From Primulina eburnea (taxonomy: Eukaryota; Streptophyta; Magnoliopsida; Lamiales; Gesneriaceae): a DNA stretch of 64,000 nucleotides. Both the position numbers and the translations under genes were made by a program. The stretch is from the NCBI RefSeq assembly GCF_022965805.1, contig NC_133116.1:1674001-1738000 (forward strand), read 5' to 3'. Below are positions 11,240 to 30,588 of this stretch, one piece after another (the stretch's first letter is position 1; each line of letters starts with the position of its first letter). The notes beneath the pieces are model-generated. The model ran no database searches. It had not been told where the DNA came from and worked only from the letters and a program-made list of their open reading frames with translations.

Positions 11240-12469
11240 ATGGCGGGCAGACCCCCAAGACAGAACCGCAACCCGCGTTATGCTAATACCAACCGTGAAG
11301 GCAGACAGGAGAACGAGCAAGGGAATGGACCCCCGCCGACAGTCAACTTAAGCCAAGCCGATCTTATGGCCATAGCCACCATTGTGGCAACAACACTGCA
11401 AGGGTTGGGAAATCAGAACGTCAATCAGCCACCACCACCTCCACCACCAAATAGAATCAAGTTCCACTATGAATCACTCCGCAAGAATAGGTGTCCAACC
11501 TTCAGTGGAGCCGCTGACCCTGAAGTTAGCCAGAGTTGGCTAAAAAGTGTAGAGACTCAACATCGCCTATTGGAAGTTCCTGAGGCACTGAAAGTGGACG
11601 TGACTGTGCCGTTCCTGGAAGATAAAGCAGGAAAATGGTGGGAAGCAATCTCGCCAGCCATGACAGCTGCAGGACCAATGACTTGGCAGCGATTCCGAGA
11701 AGCCTTTCTGAAACAGTATTATCCAGCCGAGGTCAGACTGCAGAAACTGAGTGAGTTTGAAAACCTCACTCAAACTTCGGATATGTCGGTTGTGGAATAC
11801 ACCTCCCAGTTCAATGCCCTTGGATCTTATGCTCCAACAATCATGGCAGATGAAGTTCTGAAATTGCACCGCTTTAAGAAAGGGTTGAACAGCAGGATCC
11901 AATCAGCTCTAGCAGTCTACCAGCCTGCGAATTTTTCAGACCTGATGGGCGCAGCGATCCGAGCTGAAACGGACATCCAGCGCAGGGAGAAGGAATTTAA
12001 AAACAAAAGGCCTATGAGTAGTCAATCTTCGCTCGACGGTCAGACTTTCAAGAAGCCTAACCAGTCCGGTGGACCGTCTAGAGAGCCTTCGCCTAACTCA
12101 AGTTACCAAGATATTAAGCCTTGCCCAACCTGTCACTTACGACACCTGGGAGAATGCCGAATAAATAGTGGAGTATGCTTCGGATGTGGGAAAGCCGGAC
12201 ACCGAATTGCCGAATGTCCTACTGCCGCCAACCAAGCAGCCGGGCCCAACAGGGGAACTAGGCCAAATACAGGGGCTAACCCCAACAAGCCAAAGGAAGG
12301 CAAGCCTAACGCCAGGGTGTTCGCCATGAATCAAGAAGAGGCGGACGACGCCAATGAAGTCGTATCAGGTACCATCTTAATTCAAAAAGTACCTGCTTAT
12401 GCATTGTTTGATTGTGGTGCTACACACTCTTTTGTGTCCAAGAGATTTGCTAAAGAAATTAGGACTTAA
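11240..12469 (+). CDS. Gag polyprotein with truncated aspartic protease
   Basis: 409 aa. The N-terminus is basic and N/R/P-rich with a run of prolines. A retrotransposon gag core covers about residues 90-215 (AGKWWEAI, FREAFLKQYYP, KLHRFKKGL). A CCHC zinc knuckle CFGCGKAGHRIAEC starts near residue 313, with a second incomplete knuckle-like CPTCHLRHLGEC just before it. The retropepsin active-site motif ALFDCGATHSFVS is near residue 390. The frame stops at TAA just after AKEIRT. One base out of frame the protease continues (LGLKPESLAEPFRIA) before the sequence jumps to the 3' untranslated end of the element. ATG at 11240 is the first in frame. Confidence 0.92.
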   Translation: MAGRPPRQNRNPRYANTNREGRQENEQGNGPPPTVNLSQADLMAIATIVATTLQGLGNQNVNQPPPPPPPNRIKFHYESLRKNRCPTFSGAADPEVSQSWLKSVETQHRLLEVPEALKVDVTVPFLEDKAGKWWEAISPAMTAAGPMTWQRFREAFLKQYYPAEVRLQKLSEFENLTQTSDMSVVEYTSQFNALGSYAPTIMADEVLKLHRFKKGLNSRIQSALAVYQPANFSDLMGAAIRAETDIQRREKEFKNKRPMSSQSSLDGQTFKKPNQSGGPSREPSPNSSYQDIKPCPTCHLRHLGECRINSGVCFGCGKAGHRIAECPTAANQAAGPNRGTRPNTGANPNKPKEGKPNARVFAMNQEEADDANEVVSGTILIQKVPAYALFDCGATHSFVSKRFAKEIRT

Positions 12470-12533
12470 GCCCGAGTCACTAGCTGAACCTTTTCGAATA
12501 GCCAACCAAAGTTTCGAGGACGAAACTTCCCAT

Positions 12534-12546
12534 AAGGAGGGAGGGA
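12534..12546 (+). promoter_or_regulatory. Polypurine tract
   Basis: AAGGAGGGAGGGA directly abuts the 3' LTR and is preceded by TTTCGAGGACGAAACTT, the block that typically sits before the polypurine tract in plant Ty3/gypsy elements. It would prime plus-strand synthesis. Confidence 0.88.
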
Positions 12547-13706
12547 TGTAAAACCCGGGATTTTGTAGTATCGTGATCATATCAGTTTAATATCAGATTA
12601 ATAATTTGATTATACTAGGATGGTGTAATCTGGGATAAATTTAAATTAATATCGTGTATATTTTCGAGATTTGATTGAGATGAAAGATTTAGAATATAAC
12701 CCGTTATCACGATTTTATCACGATTCTCGATAAAGATTTGATTCAAATTCAAACGTGATATCACTCGATCAGGATAACAGCCAACCCCTATAAATAGGAG
12801 GGCCTTATAACTCGAAAATCACACCATTTTCAACTCCAAATTTTCGAGACTCTCCCCTAGCCTCCCTAGGAATTTTCGAGCACAGCGAAGCGCTGCCGCC
12901 GTCTAGCCGCCGAAGAGGAATTTTCGAAATTCCTGTGCAAGCAATCCTAGTTATTCACGTTTTCTTCTCATCAAGAATTCAAGGTAAGTGGGCTGTTTTA
13001 AATTTCGGTTTTATGCATATTAAATTTTCGGTTTTTGGTTTAAAAATGCGGTCGAGTACCGTCGTTTTGTCTATACGTTTTTACGAAAGTTGGTACGTTT
13101 TTTATTGACAATGTGAGAATTCCCTGAAAATGGGTGGAATTCCAACATATGGCCCCTAACAGTGGGATAGAACTGTTTTACGGCCTTGCCCCCTTAGAGG
13201 ATCAAAACTTAGGGACTGATATCAGTAAACCATGAAAGGTGAAAAATCGCAGTGTCGCAGTGTTATTATGTTACAGATATGATGTTACGATTATGAAAAG
13301 CATGTTGTATTTATATGTATGTTTCGAAAATGTTGTAAAAATGTTTATGTTGTTTTCAATATCCCCCACTTGCTGAATATTCCCAAATATTCACCCCCTT
13401 ACATCCTTCCCAGATAAATCCGAAGAACAGGTTGAAGAAGAAGAATCTGAACAATTTTGGGGATGGTGAAGTTTGTGATTTAGTTTAGTTATGTTATTAT
13501 TTATTGAATTTTAGTACTTTAAATTTTATGTAAGACGCTTCCGCAGATTTATTTTAATTCAGTTGTAAAGACAGTTGTTTTTTTTTTGAGAAATTATGAA
13601 ATAAACTGGTTTTTTGGTTTATACTATGCTACGAGGCTGGTTGTTTTCAATTGTGTGATTGTTAAACAACGCCGATGTCGACTAACCCCAGTCTCGGGGC
13701 GTGACA
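12547..13706 (+). repeat. 3' LTR
   Basis: 1,160 bp, about 98% identical by eye to the 5' LTR. TATA box at 12789-12796. It ends GTGACA at 13706 and is followed at once by the CCCGT duplication and snakin coding sequence. Confidence 0.95.
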
Positions 13707-14117
13707 CCCGTAACAAGGACATTCATCGAAGTGCCCGGAAGTCCCCGACGGCACACAATGACAGTTATTGCAACAAATTCCACAATATTTGAGACACCGG
13801 TGATATAAATGTGCCTTGGAGCACCTAACCGCGCATTTCGAATCACAAAAAGACGATCCACCCTGCACAAATGTTGTTTCGAGCAAGGAAGAGACGAGAA
13901 AAAGGGCGAGGACGAGAGTTGCCACCTTCATTTTCTCCATTTGTTATGCTGTATATGGTCACTTGAAAATAAACAATAAACTAATAAAGTGTTTTCAGTG
14001 CTATGTTTTTATTTGTTTAAGGATGTTGTCAAAAAGCAAGATAAGGTCGGCTATTTATTGGCAAAAAGGCATGCTAACACATGCAAAGTTAATTTTATGC
14101 TGTTAATACTACATTAA

Positions 14118-14558
14118 TTGGAATCTAACAGCTGTGCTATTGGAGGAGTGGTGAGAAATCATGAGGGACAACCAGTAGTAGTCTTTGGAAGGAAGATTGA
14201 CATGCCCCAATCGGTTTTATGCGCTGAGCTTATTGCTATTCGCGAGGGCTTAAAATTGGCTCAACTACATAACTTACAGATTAATCAAATTGCTTCAGAT
14301 TCTCTCCTTGCCGTGCAAGCAGTCACAAGGCCGGAAGAGAACCTTAGCTATTCAGGCTCCATCGCTTCAGATATCAAATTCCTATTGAATTCTCGAAACA
14401 ACCCTTCACTTCTTCATGTTCGTCGATTTGCAAATATGGTAGCCCATTCGATAGCAGCTTTTGTTATTTCTTCCAACTCTCAATTTGTATGGGAGGCCGG
14501 AGCTTTTCCATTATGGTTGATTCAACTTGTAACTAAGGACATCTTGGCTATGAAATAA
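14118..14558 (+). pseudogene. RNase H-like C-terminus of a plant LINE ORF2 fragment
   Basis: About 145 codons are open from the insertion joint to the stop at 14556-14558. The sequence is of the RVT_3 (RNase H-like) type found at the end of plant non-LTR polyproteins and in copies derived from them: GGVVRNHEGQPVVVFG, then AELIAIREGLKLA, SDSLLAVQAV and FANMVAHSIA. There is no natural start codon, and the reverse transcriptase and endonuclease are missing. It is a dead fragment although the frame is still open. Confidence 0.82.
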
Positions 14559-14583
14559 TTACAAGCGTTAACCATCAAAAAAA
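14125..14583 (+). mobile_element. 5'-truncated LINE insertion
   Basis: A 459-bp insert lies between two copies of AATTGGAAT (14116-14124 and 14584-14592). It ends in a short poly(A) run, which with a 9-bp duplication is the hallmark of target-primed reverse transcription. The sequence around it matches the promoter-distal flank of the other snakin units, so the insert interrupts the 5' flank of copy 3. It encodes only the C-terminal part of the element. Confidence 0.85.
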
Positions 14584-15479
14584 AATTGGAATATTTTTTC
14601 CCTAATGATCGTTTATTTAGAGATATTCTAAGCAGATATTTTCTTAAAAGTTGGCAGTTTGAATGTGCGAAAGAGAATCTCTAACAAATCTTCAATATAA
14701 TCAATTAAATTAATGCTCTTATCACCCCAGTCATATTTCAAGATATTTTGTTATCTAACCTTAGTTAACATTATTTTTAAAAAATGAATTTATGTAGTAT
14801 ATTTTTTTTGATGGTAATTTATGTAGTATATTTCAAATACACTAAAGATGTCGTTATTTTTAAATAGTTGATCATGTCTATTTTCCTAAATATCTCTGAT
14901 ATTTTCACAAATAGCTTGGTTATTAAGTTAGTGTTTTGTTCTTGGGACAACAACTTGCGATTTTAGGTGTAACTTATTTTGTGGTTATAGTTATTAACAG
15001 GCTAAAATAAAAGTCGAGGCATGCCATATTTTTGTAATAAGTTCGTGTATTCATAAGAAGAGACGATCTCGGTACAATGTTCATCTGTGTGATTACAATT
15101 AGCTCGATGAATAAATTTCTCGATACAATTCTTATTTTAACTATCAGATTCAAACACTGTTTTATATATGAATACATTGTGTTGGGTTTTTTTGGTCTTC
15201 TCCATTATTGTAAATTCTCATTAAACTTTCTCTTATTTAAATATAGTCAACAATAGATATAATGTTTCATGAGATATACTCGCTTGTTTTGTAGAATGAG
15301 CTAATTTGATCTACGATTTTTTGATACTCAGGAAATAAATTGATTTCATAATATGTTTAAAAATAAACATCACACATGAATTTTATTGAACAATCTCAAT
15401 TATTATTGATATATTGAACATATAACATAAGATTTTCATGTTTCGCACACAATTGCCTCATACCCTCCTTCCTTTTAAC

Positions 15480-15752
15480 TCAAGGGCACTTAGGTTCACC
15501 CTTGGAGTTCTTCAAGTCCCTGTAACAAGGGCACTCATCCTTGTGCCCATAAGTCCCCGACGGCACACAATTACATTTCTCGCAACAAATCCCACAATAC
15601 TTGAGACACCGCTTCTGTAAATGTGCCTTGGAGCACCTAAACGCGCATTTTGAGTCGCAAAAAGGCGATCCACCCTGCACAAATGTGGTTTCAAGCAAAG
15701 AAGAGACAAGAACAAGGGCGAGTAGGAGAGTTGCAAACTTCATTTTCTCCAT
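15480..15752 (-). CDS. Snakin-1-type GASA antimicrobial peptide (copy 4, intact)
   Basis: 90 aa, single exon, ATG at 15750-15752. It has the same signal peptide, twelve cysteines and C-terminal GEPKCP as the copy at 6865. Only residue 6 (F for V) and residue 20 (L for F) differ, both before the mature peptide. The near identity extends over the flanks (about 15000-16200 against 6390-7600), so the two are a recent segmental duplicate about 8.6 kb apart, or are kept alike by gene conversion. Confidence 0.93.
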   Translation of the reverse strand: MEKMKFATLLLALVLVSSLLETTFVQGGSPFCDSKCAFRCSKAHLQKRCLKYCGICCEKCNCVPSGTYGHKDECPCYRDLKNSKGEPKCP

Positions 15753-16704
15753 TTGTTATGCTCTCTTCCCTTGATAATAAACTAATATAGTGTTTTTAGT
15801 GCTGTGCTTTGTCAAATGATGTTGTCAAAAACAAGACGAGGTCGGCTATTTATTGGCAAATGGACATGCTCAAACATGCGAAGTTAATTTCATGCATTCA
15901 TTGCAAAATTAATTTGTAAGATTATTTTCCTAAATTTTTTTTATTAAGAGATATTTTTTTAAAGTCGATCGGCGATGTGAATATGTGACAAATATTATCA
16001 ATATATTTAATGGAATTAATTTTCCCAATATCCCCTGATATTTTATCTTTAATACACATGCATGCGAGATATTCAGTTTGATTTTGAAAACTCAAAAAAA
16101 AATATTCAGCTTTCTTTTTTTATTATGAAGCATATACTCGCATGTTACATTAATATAGTATCATTAAAAAAAATCGCGCTAGCTCTAAATCAATTGAAGA
16201 TTTGTTATTTAATTTGGTACCAATTGGAGAGAAACATCTGAAATTTTTCATTCGAGTTGCAATTTTTATTATGAAATATATACATGCAACAATATTACAT
16301 AATTATATTATCATTAAAACAAAAATTGAACTGATACTAAAGCAATCGAAGATGTGGTATTTAACTTGGTACCAATAATTATAGAGAAAGACTTGAAATT
16401 CTAGCTAGAGACAGAAAAAGTAGGAAGAAAAATTGTCACCAACAACATTAAAGTAGCATTAGCACTAATCAGCTTTTCGAAATCAGGAAAAGAAATGTGG
16501 TTTATATTGGATAAGAGCTTGCACATACAAGCAGAAAACAAAATAAGAGGATTAATAATATTGTTTCAAGAAAGAAAATAAAGAAATCCATTGAGATAAA
16601 GTCTTCAATCTAAGTTATCTACACCTTTTGTTTTTGCCGAACCTTATAAATGCTATATTTTATTGTTTTGTTGACTACGAGGAGCATTGCAATGAGATTC
16701 CATG

Positions 16705-16903
16705 CAGGGGCGGAGCCAAAGGCTCCTGTACCCGGGCTTCCACGGTCAGGTGGTCCATTTTTTTTTAAAAAAAATTATATGTAAATTTTATATAATTTTG
16801 GAATAATATAATATTAGTTCGAGTAGATCAATTTAATATATTAAAAAATTTTAGAGTTTAAAATTTTAATTCGGGCTGAGCCATATTTCTGGCTCCGCCA
16901 CTG
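16705..16903. mobile_element. Small non-autonomous hAT-like element
   Basis: Begins CAGGGGCGGAGCCA and ends TGGCTCCGCCACTG, imperfect terminal inverted repeats of about 14 bases around 199 bp of AT-rich filler. Such GGCGGAGCC-ended short elements are common in plants. The flanks (ATTCCATG and AATTTCCATG) are similar but are not a clean 8-bp duplication. Confidence 0.7.
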
Positions 16904-17089
16904 AATTTCCATGTATCATTTATTTTTGTTGTTGATGTTATTCTTAATTTCAGTCTGATGCATTATTGGCATATTATTAATGGAATTCATATATATTTAA
17001 AATAAATATCGAACAAACCCAGTGGGAATCACCTTTGTTCGAAAAGAATAACTTTTGGCTTCACTTAATTTTACCGATTCACATAAACA

Positions 17090-17272
17090 TGAGTGAGTCT
17101 CATGTGAGATCGTCTCACGGATCTTAATCTGTGAGACGGGTCAACCCTACCCATATTCACAATAAAAAGTAATACTCTTAGCATAAAAAATAATACTTTT
17201 TCATGGATAACCCAAATAAAAGATCCGTCTCACAAATAAGACCCGTGAGACCGTCTCACACAAGTTTTTGTC
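17090..17272 (+). repeat. GTGAGAC palindromic repeat, copy 2
   Basis: About 180 bp. It opens GTGAGATCGTCTCAC and closes GTGAGACCGTCTCAC followed by ACAAGTTTTTGTC, with inner arms TGTGAGACGGGTC and GATCCGTCTCACAA. It is a palindrome within a palindrome around a shared AT-rich core (AAAAAGTAATACTCTTAGCA). Confidence 0.85.
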
Positions 17273-18206
17273 CATAAACATTGTACCTTTTTGTGAGTTT
17301 AGTTCTCAATTTTTGAAACTGAATGTTCAAATCTACGGATAAATAATTTAAATTATAATAGAAAAAAGCTTGTTAAAAGAATATTAGGTTAAACACCAAA
17401 TATAATATGAGACAGATCTCCGACTCGATCCGACCCGACATATAAAAATATTAAATTTAAAATAGTATTATCATTTTACTAAAAATAAAATTGAATTAGT
17501 TTTTTTTTCACACACCTAAACTTTAACTGATATTAATTTTAGACTTTTATTTCCAAAATTTTTATTTTTATTTCTCAAACAGTTCAAGATGATATCTAAA
17601 ATAATCAGCTCTTATTTAAATTCCACTTTGGGCCCCATGCAATAAGCCTAATTAACCCTTTCTCTGACCCAAGCCCGTACATAACCATGTCCTAATTTGC
17701 TTAAACCCTCACGTGACTAACACAGACTGCACGTTTACAAGTCGACGCTACTAGCTCCTCCAAGGAAACGGCACTGGTGGCGGCCCTCGTAGCGGCCTCG
17801 GCGGCTTGTTTCCGGCGAGTAAATTTTCTATTTGGTTCAATTTTTCTTACGGTCCTGAATTGATTTCTTCTGCTTCAACTCGTAATCTATTGAAATTAGA
17901 TAAAATTAATTGGAGGAACATGATAATTTTACGTGCTTGTGACAGATGGCTGATGGTTACATAATTGAACTAGGAAGCCATCGCGGTTCATAAAATTGCT
18001 TAAAGTTCCAATCTTGATAAGTGCAGAGAGAAAAATGGAGTTTTTTTCTCAAAATCTTTATTGCAGGCTTGTGGATTGACTTCAGCGATTGCTTCATCGT
18101 CTTAATTATCTTTTACAACTTAACTAAGTTTCTGTTTGCAAATAAGCTCAACCTGCTGAAGTTAGATTTTTCCTTGACAAGTGTTTGTTGGGTTCCTATT
18201 CCACAG

Positions 18207-18279
18207 ACGTCTGTTTTCATCAAGTAAATCACCTCCACCACTGCTGTTACTACCTATACAAGTAGCATCTCAGCGGTTG
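18207..18279 (+). other. In-frame presequence-like extension upstream of the AlaRS ATG
   Basis: After a 3' splice site (CCTATTCCACAG|ACG at 18206/18207) the frame leading into the AlaRS ATG is open for 24 codons: RLFSSSKSPPPLL then a hydrophobic/polar run to SQRL. The composition is Arg/Ser-rich without acidic residues, like a mitochondrial presequence. No ATG exists in this part or in the likely 5' exon ending at 17818. In Arabidopsis one AlaRS gene serves cytosol and mitochondria through two starts. The start used here, if any, is not visible. Confidence 0.5.
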
Positions 18280-27747
<9,468 letters not shown>

Positions 27748-29290
27748 TGCAAAGGGCATTTGACTCGTAAGAGAGTGTTTCAATTATTCACTAAACAATC
27801 TATTGTTTATCAGTATTTATAATACTCGAAGTTTACCTGGATTAGAAGTTGAAGTGAATTCCCCCATCAGAATCAACCTTTTACTGGGAAACTAAAATGT
27901 TTACTGGAATTTTCTCTCTTTTTTCATTTCCTCGTTCGGTTTCATGCCCGGAGTTGTGCTTTCATTTTTTAATGCCACGATGTGGAATCACATGCTGGTT
28001 TGATGTTTGAGAGTATGTATTATTCGCATCCCGGTTTGTCTTCGCAAGTACTGAATCAATTATTTTCTTCACGAGGGCAAATATGAAATATATACTTGGA
28101 TTGTGTGGAGTTTTACTTTCCTCCCAGTCAGGCGGGGATTTCAGTGGACCATGAATAAATTGCACATGCACATATAATTAATGTTATATCAGAAGAAATA
28201 CTATTTGTATATCATCTCAAACTTCACATTAACTACTAAAGACACCTAGATTAGTCTGTAATACATTTAAAGAAAATCGACATTAATCAACAAACTTTAT
28301 GCATATAATTGATTATATTCTTATAAACACCGCATGAAATTAATTAAATTAGTTTTGTAACAAAATCTTCCTAAAATGTTTGAGTTCACACTCTTCGATT
28401 CATAATTCTCGAGCACTTTATTTTAAATTTTTTTGAGAATGTAAGCATTTAGTAATATAATAAATGAGTGAAGAAAATTAAAGCATACTCGTGAAGCACA
28501 AACTTTCTTGATGCTTTTCTTTGTGGTTAAATAGAGAAAATGACATTAAATAAATAAAAATTTAAATGTTGCTGACTTTTGTTTAGGATAGGTGAACAAA
28601 TTCATAGTGCAGAATAGATCAAATAGAATAAAAAAATATATAATTTTTTTTATTTATGATGATTGCTTTAGTCCTAATTAAATCCATGAGACAGAAAAAT
28701 ATATCAATTTTAATGTCTTTTGAGATTAAATAACACTCTTTCTTTTTAATAAAATAAATTCTATTGATAATTTGAATTCAAAATTGAAATAAATGAATCG
28801 AACACTTATTTTAAACACATCAGTTAAAGGCGGCATATAAATCAATATGTCAACATAAAACATTAGAAAAAGAATTCAACACGTTTTTCAGGCAAGATTC
28901 TTTTGCAAATCAATTTCCTAGACATTTCCACGAGGTTTGAACCGCGAAGAACTGATGCATAGTTCTGATTAAGTTTTATTAATTATCACAAAATACTAAA
29001 TTACGTAGAAATAAATTGAATAATGTGATTGGTGGCCATGTGACTTGGTTGTCAGAATTGACTGTTTCACGTGCTATTTACAACGTGTCTGCTGAAGTTT
29101 TCTTAGTTCCCGAAAAAACCCTTGTTGACTCTATCCATTCAAAATCTTAATTCTTGTTCCTACAAATACAGCCCTCTTTCACATTAAAGTCTCAAATTAT
29201 ACCATCTTTGCTTAAGCATTTTTCTAAGGCTTTCTATAACTTTGAATCCCAAATACACAGTATCTTTTTTCCATTGTGCTAAGATCAAAT
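27748..29290. other. Intergenic: AlaRS 3' UTR and promoter of the next gene
   Basis: The first few hundred bases are probable AlaRS 3' UTR. The rest is AT-rich. A CACGTG box lies at about 29070, and a TATA-like TACAAATACAG about 130 bases before the next start codon. Nothing else recognised. Confidence 0.45.
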
Positions 29291-30588
29291 ATGGCTATGA
29301 CTACAAGCTCTAACGTTGTCTTCCACGAGTCGACCCGGTTCCAATTGAAGCCATATCAGAGACCTCAAGTTATGTCATTGAATCCTGTCTCCAACTTGGG
29401 TATCTCAAATTTCAACATCAGATTTGAGGGCAACAAATCAAGGGTGCAATTTGGTAGGAAACTCAAAAGGTATGTATATGTATGAGTTTAGTTCTTGATA
29501 CAATTTTACCTACATAGTTCTGCAAAAAATTACATATATGCTATATATAGTTGAGTTTCTCTCTTGTAAAAGAATTTTATTTTGCTAGATTGGAATGATG
29601 GATTTGAAATATGTTTGTTTGTTTGCATTGCAGGAGTTCTTTTACTGTTTATGCTAATAGTGTGCCGGTAGCTCCATTGCCTTCTACCCCTCCACCTTCC
29701 GGATCAATGTAAATTCAATTTGCTCATTTGTAACTCCACACACACACACACACACACACACATATTCTTGAAATATAATATATTTCATTTCATTTATCAA
29801 TCCTGACTGATATACTAGATTTTATCTACCAAAATTGCAGCAGAAGTTGGATTCTTGGAATGGTGGTATCCCTGATACTGCCTTTCTTCTCTCACAAATG
29901 GGGGCCATTATGGGTTCTTGAAAGTAAGGAATTTCTCCCCGAACTTAATTTTTTTCTTGTTTTTCTACAAATAACATCATATTTTCAACTCTCCTCGGAA
30001 ATTTCGACGCTCAACTCATTGGACGAATTTAATCTGTGGATTGCAGAGAGGATTGTGAGTACAGTGCAAACAATGGAAGATATAGTGGAAGTGGTTGAAA
30101 AAGTGGCGGAGGAGGTAGAGAAGATTGCCGAAGACATATCGGATGATCTTCCCCAAGGAAAACTAAAGGACATGGTGGACTTTGTTGAAAATATGGCTGA
30201 TAAAACTGCTAAAACTGCTGATTCTCTCGATCAACTTATTGACAAGGTAAACAAAAAAATAGTGTCTGAAAACAATGAAAAAAATTCAAGAACTAGCTAG
30301 AATTTAATAACTTTGTTTTCTTAAAGGCGGTGATCGAATATTATTTGATCTATAAAACAAAATATCTATTGCATATGATAAATTAATTAATAGAATGAAA
30401 TATACATGAAATATTTTTTGAAGAAATTTTAGAATAAAAAATACGTTCTCAGTTTATTTTAGACTAATTATTTTGAATACAATGTGAAAATGCAGGTTCA
30501 AGAAATGGAAGAGAAGGTGGAATGCATAGTCGAATCAATAGACAAGGAAGGAAACAGTTCTCCTACAGAAGCAACCCAAGGCAATTGA
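29291..30588 (+). CDS. Putative plastid-targeted membrane protein, unknown function
   Basis: Five exons (29291-29469, 29634-29708, 29841-29923, 30047-30246, 30496-30588) give 630 nt in phase, 209 aa. The first 65 or so residues are Ser/Asn/Arg-rich with few acids (MAMTTSSNVVFHES, GRKLKRRSSFTVYA), typical of a chloroplast transit peptide. A proline-rich link (PLPSTPPPSGS) and one hydrophobic helix follow (WILGMVVSLILPFF). The C-terminal half is a long charged amphipathic helix region with repeats such as VVEKVAEEVEKIAEDISDDL and FVENMADKTAKTADSL. I recognise the general look of small plant plastid proteins but not a characterised family. Splice signals and phases agree, so the gene model is good while the role is unknown. 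Confidence 0.8.
29737..29762 (+). repeat. CA microsatellite
   Basis: A (CA)n run of about 26 bases inside the intron between exons 29634-29708 and 29841-29923. Confidence 0.9.

Larger units (their letters stand above)
9103..13706 (+). mobile_element. Non-autonomous Ty3/gypsy-type LTR retrotransposon (gag-only, TR-GAG-like)
   Basis: A complete 4,604-bp element with LTRs at 9103-10260 and 12547-13706. Both begin TGTAAAACCC and end GGCGTGACA, and the element is flanked by the perfect 5-bp duplication CCCGT. The primer binding site TGGTATCAGAGCC at 10267-10279 matches plant initiator Met-tRNA. The purine tract is AAGGAGGGAGGGA at 12534-12546. The internal region carries gag and the first part of a protease; reverse transcriptase, RNase H and integrase are absent. 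The two LTRs differ at roughly twenty positions by eye over 1.16 kb (about 98% identical), pointing to a fairly recent insertion. It would need enzymes from a full relative to move. Confidence 0.95.
9059..13940 (-). pseudogene. Snakin gene (copy 3) split by an LTR retrotransposon
   Basis: The first 78 or so codons run on the minus strand from ATG at 13938-13940 to 13707. The last dozen (ending SKCP, stop at 9059-9061) lie at 9059-9102. Between them sits a retroelement with a 5-bp duplication CCCGT on each side (9098-9102 and 13707-13711). Ignoring the element and one copy of the duplication, the two halves meet in frame just after the ECPCY block and give the usual length and all twelve cysteines. 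The gene was therefore intact when hit. It is a diverged paralogue of copies 2 and 4 ([17 protein letters not shown]). The present allele lacks the last cysteine and reads into LTR sequence. Confidence 0.92.
15753..18206. other. Intergenic region between the snakin array and AlaRS
   Basis: Up to about 16420 this is duplicated 5' flank of snakin copy 4. It is followed by a short hAT-like element (16705-16903), a palindromic repeat copy (17090-17272), and then the AlaRS upstream region. That region has a CACGTGAC G-box-like motif near 17710 and a GC-rich stretch at 17740-17818 that looks like a 5' UTR exon ending in a GT donor. Confidence 0.5.

Noticed and set aside
13586..13792. Open frame across the 3' LTR and snakin border
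   Set aside because: It runs from LTR sequence into antisense snakin sequence and is a by-product of the insertion.
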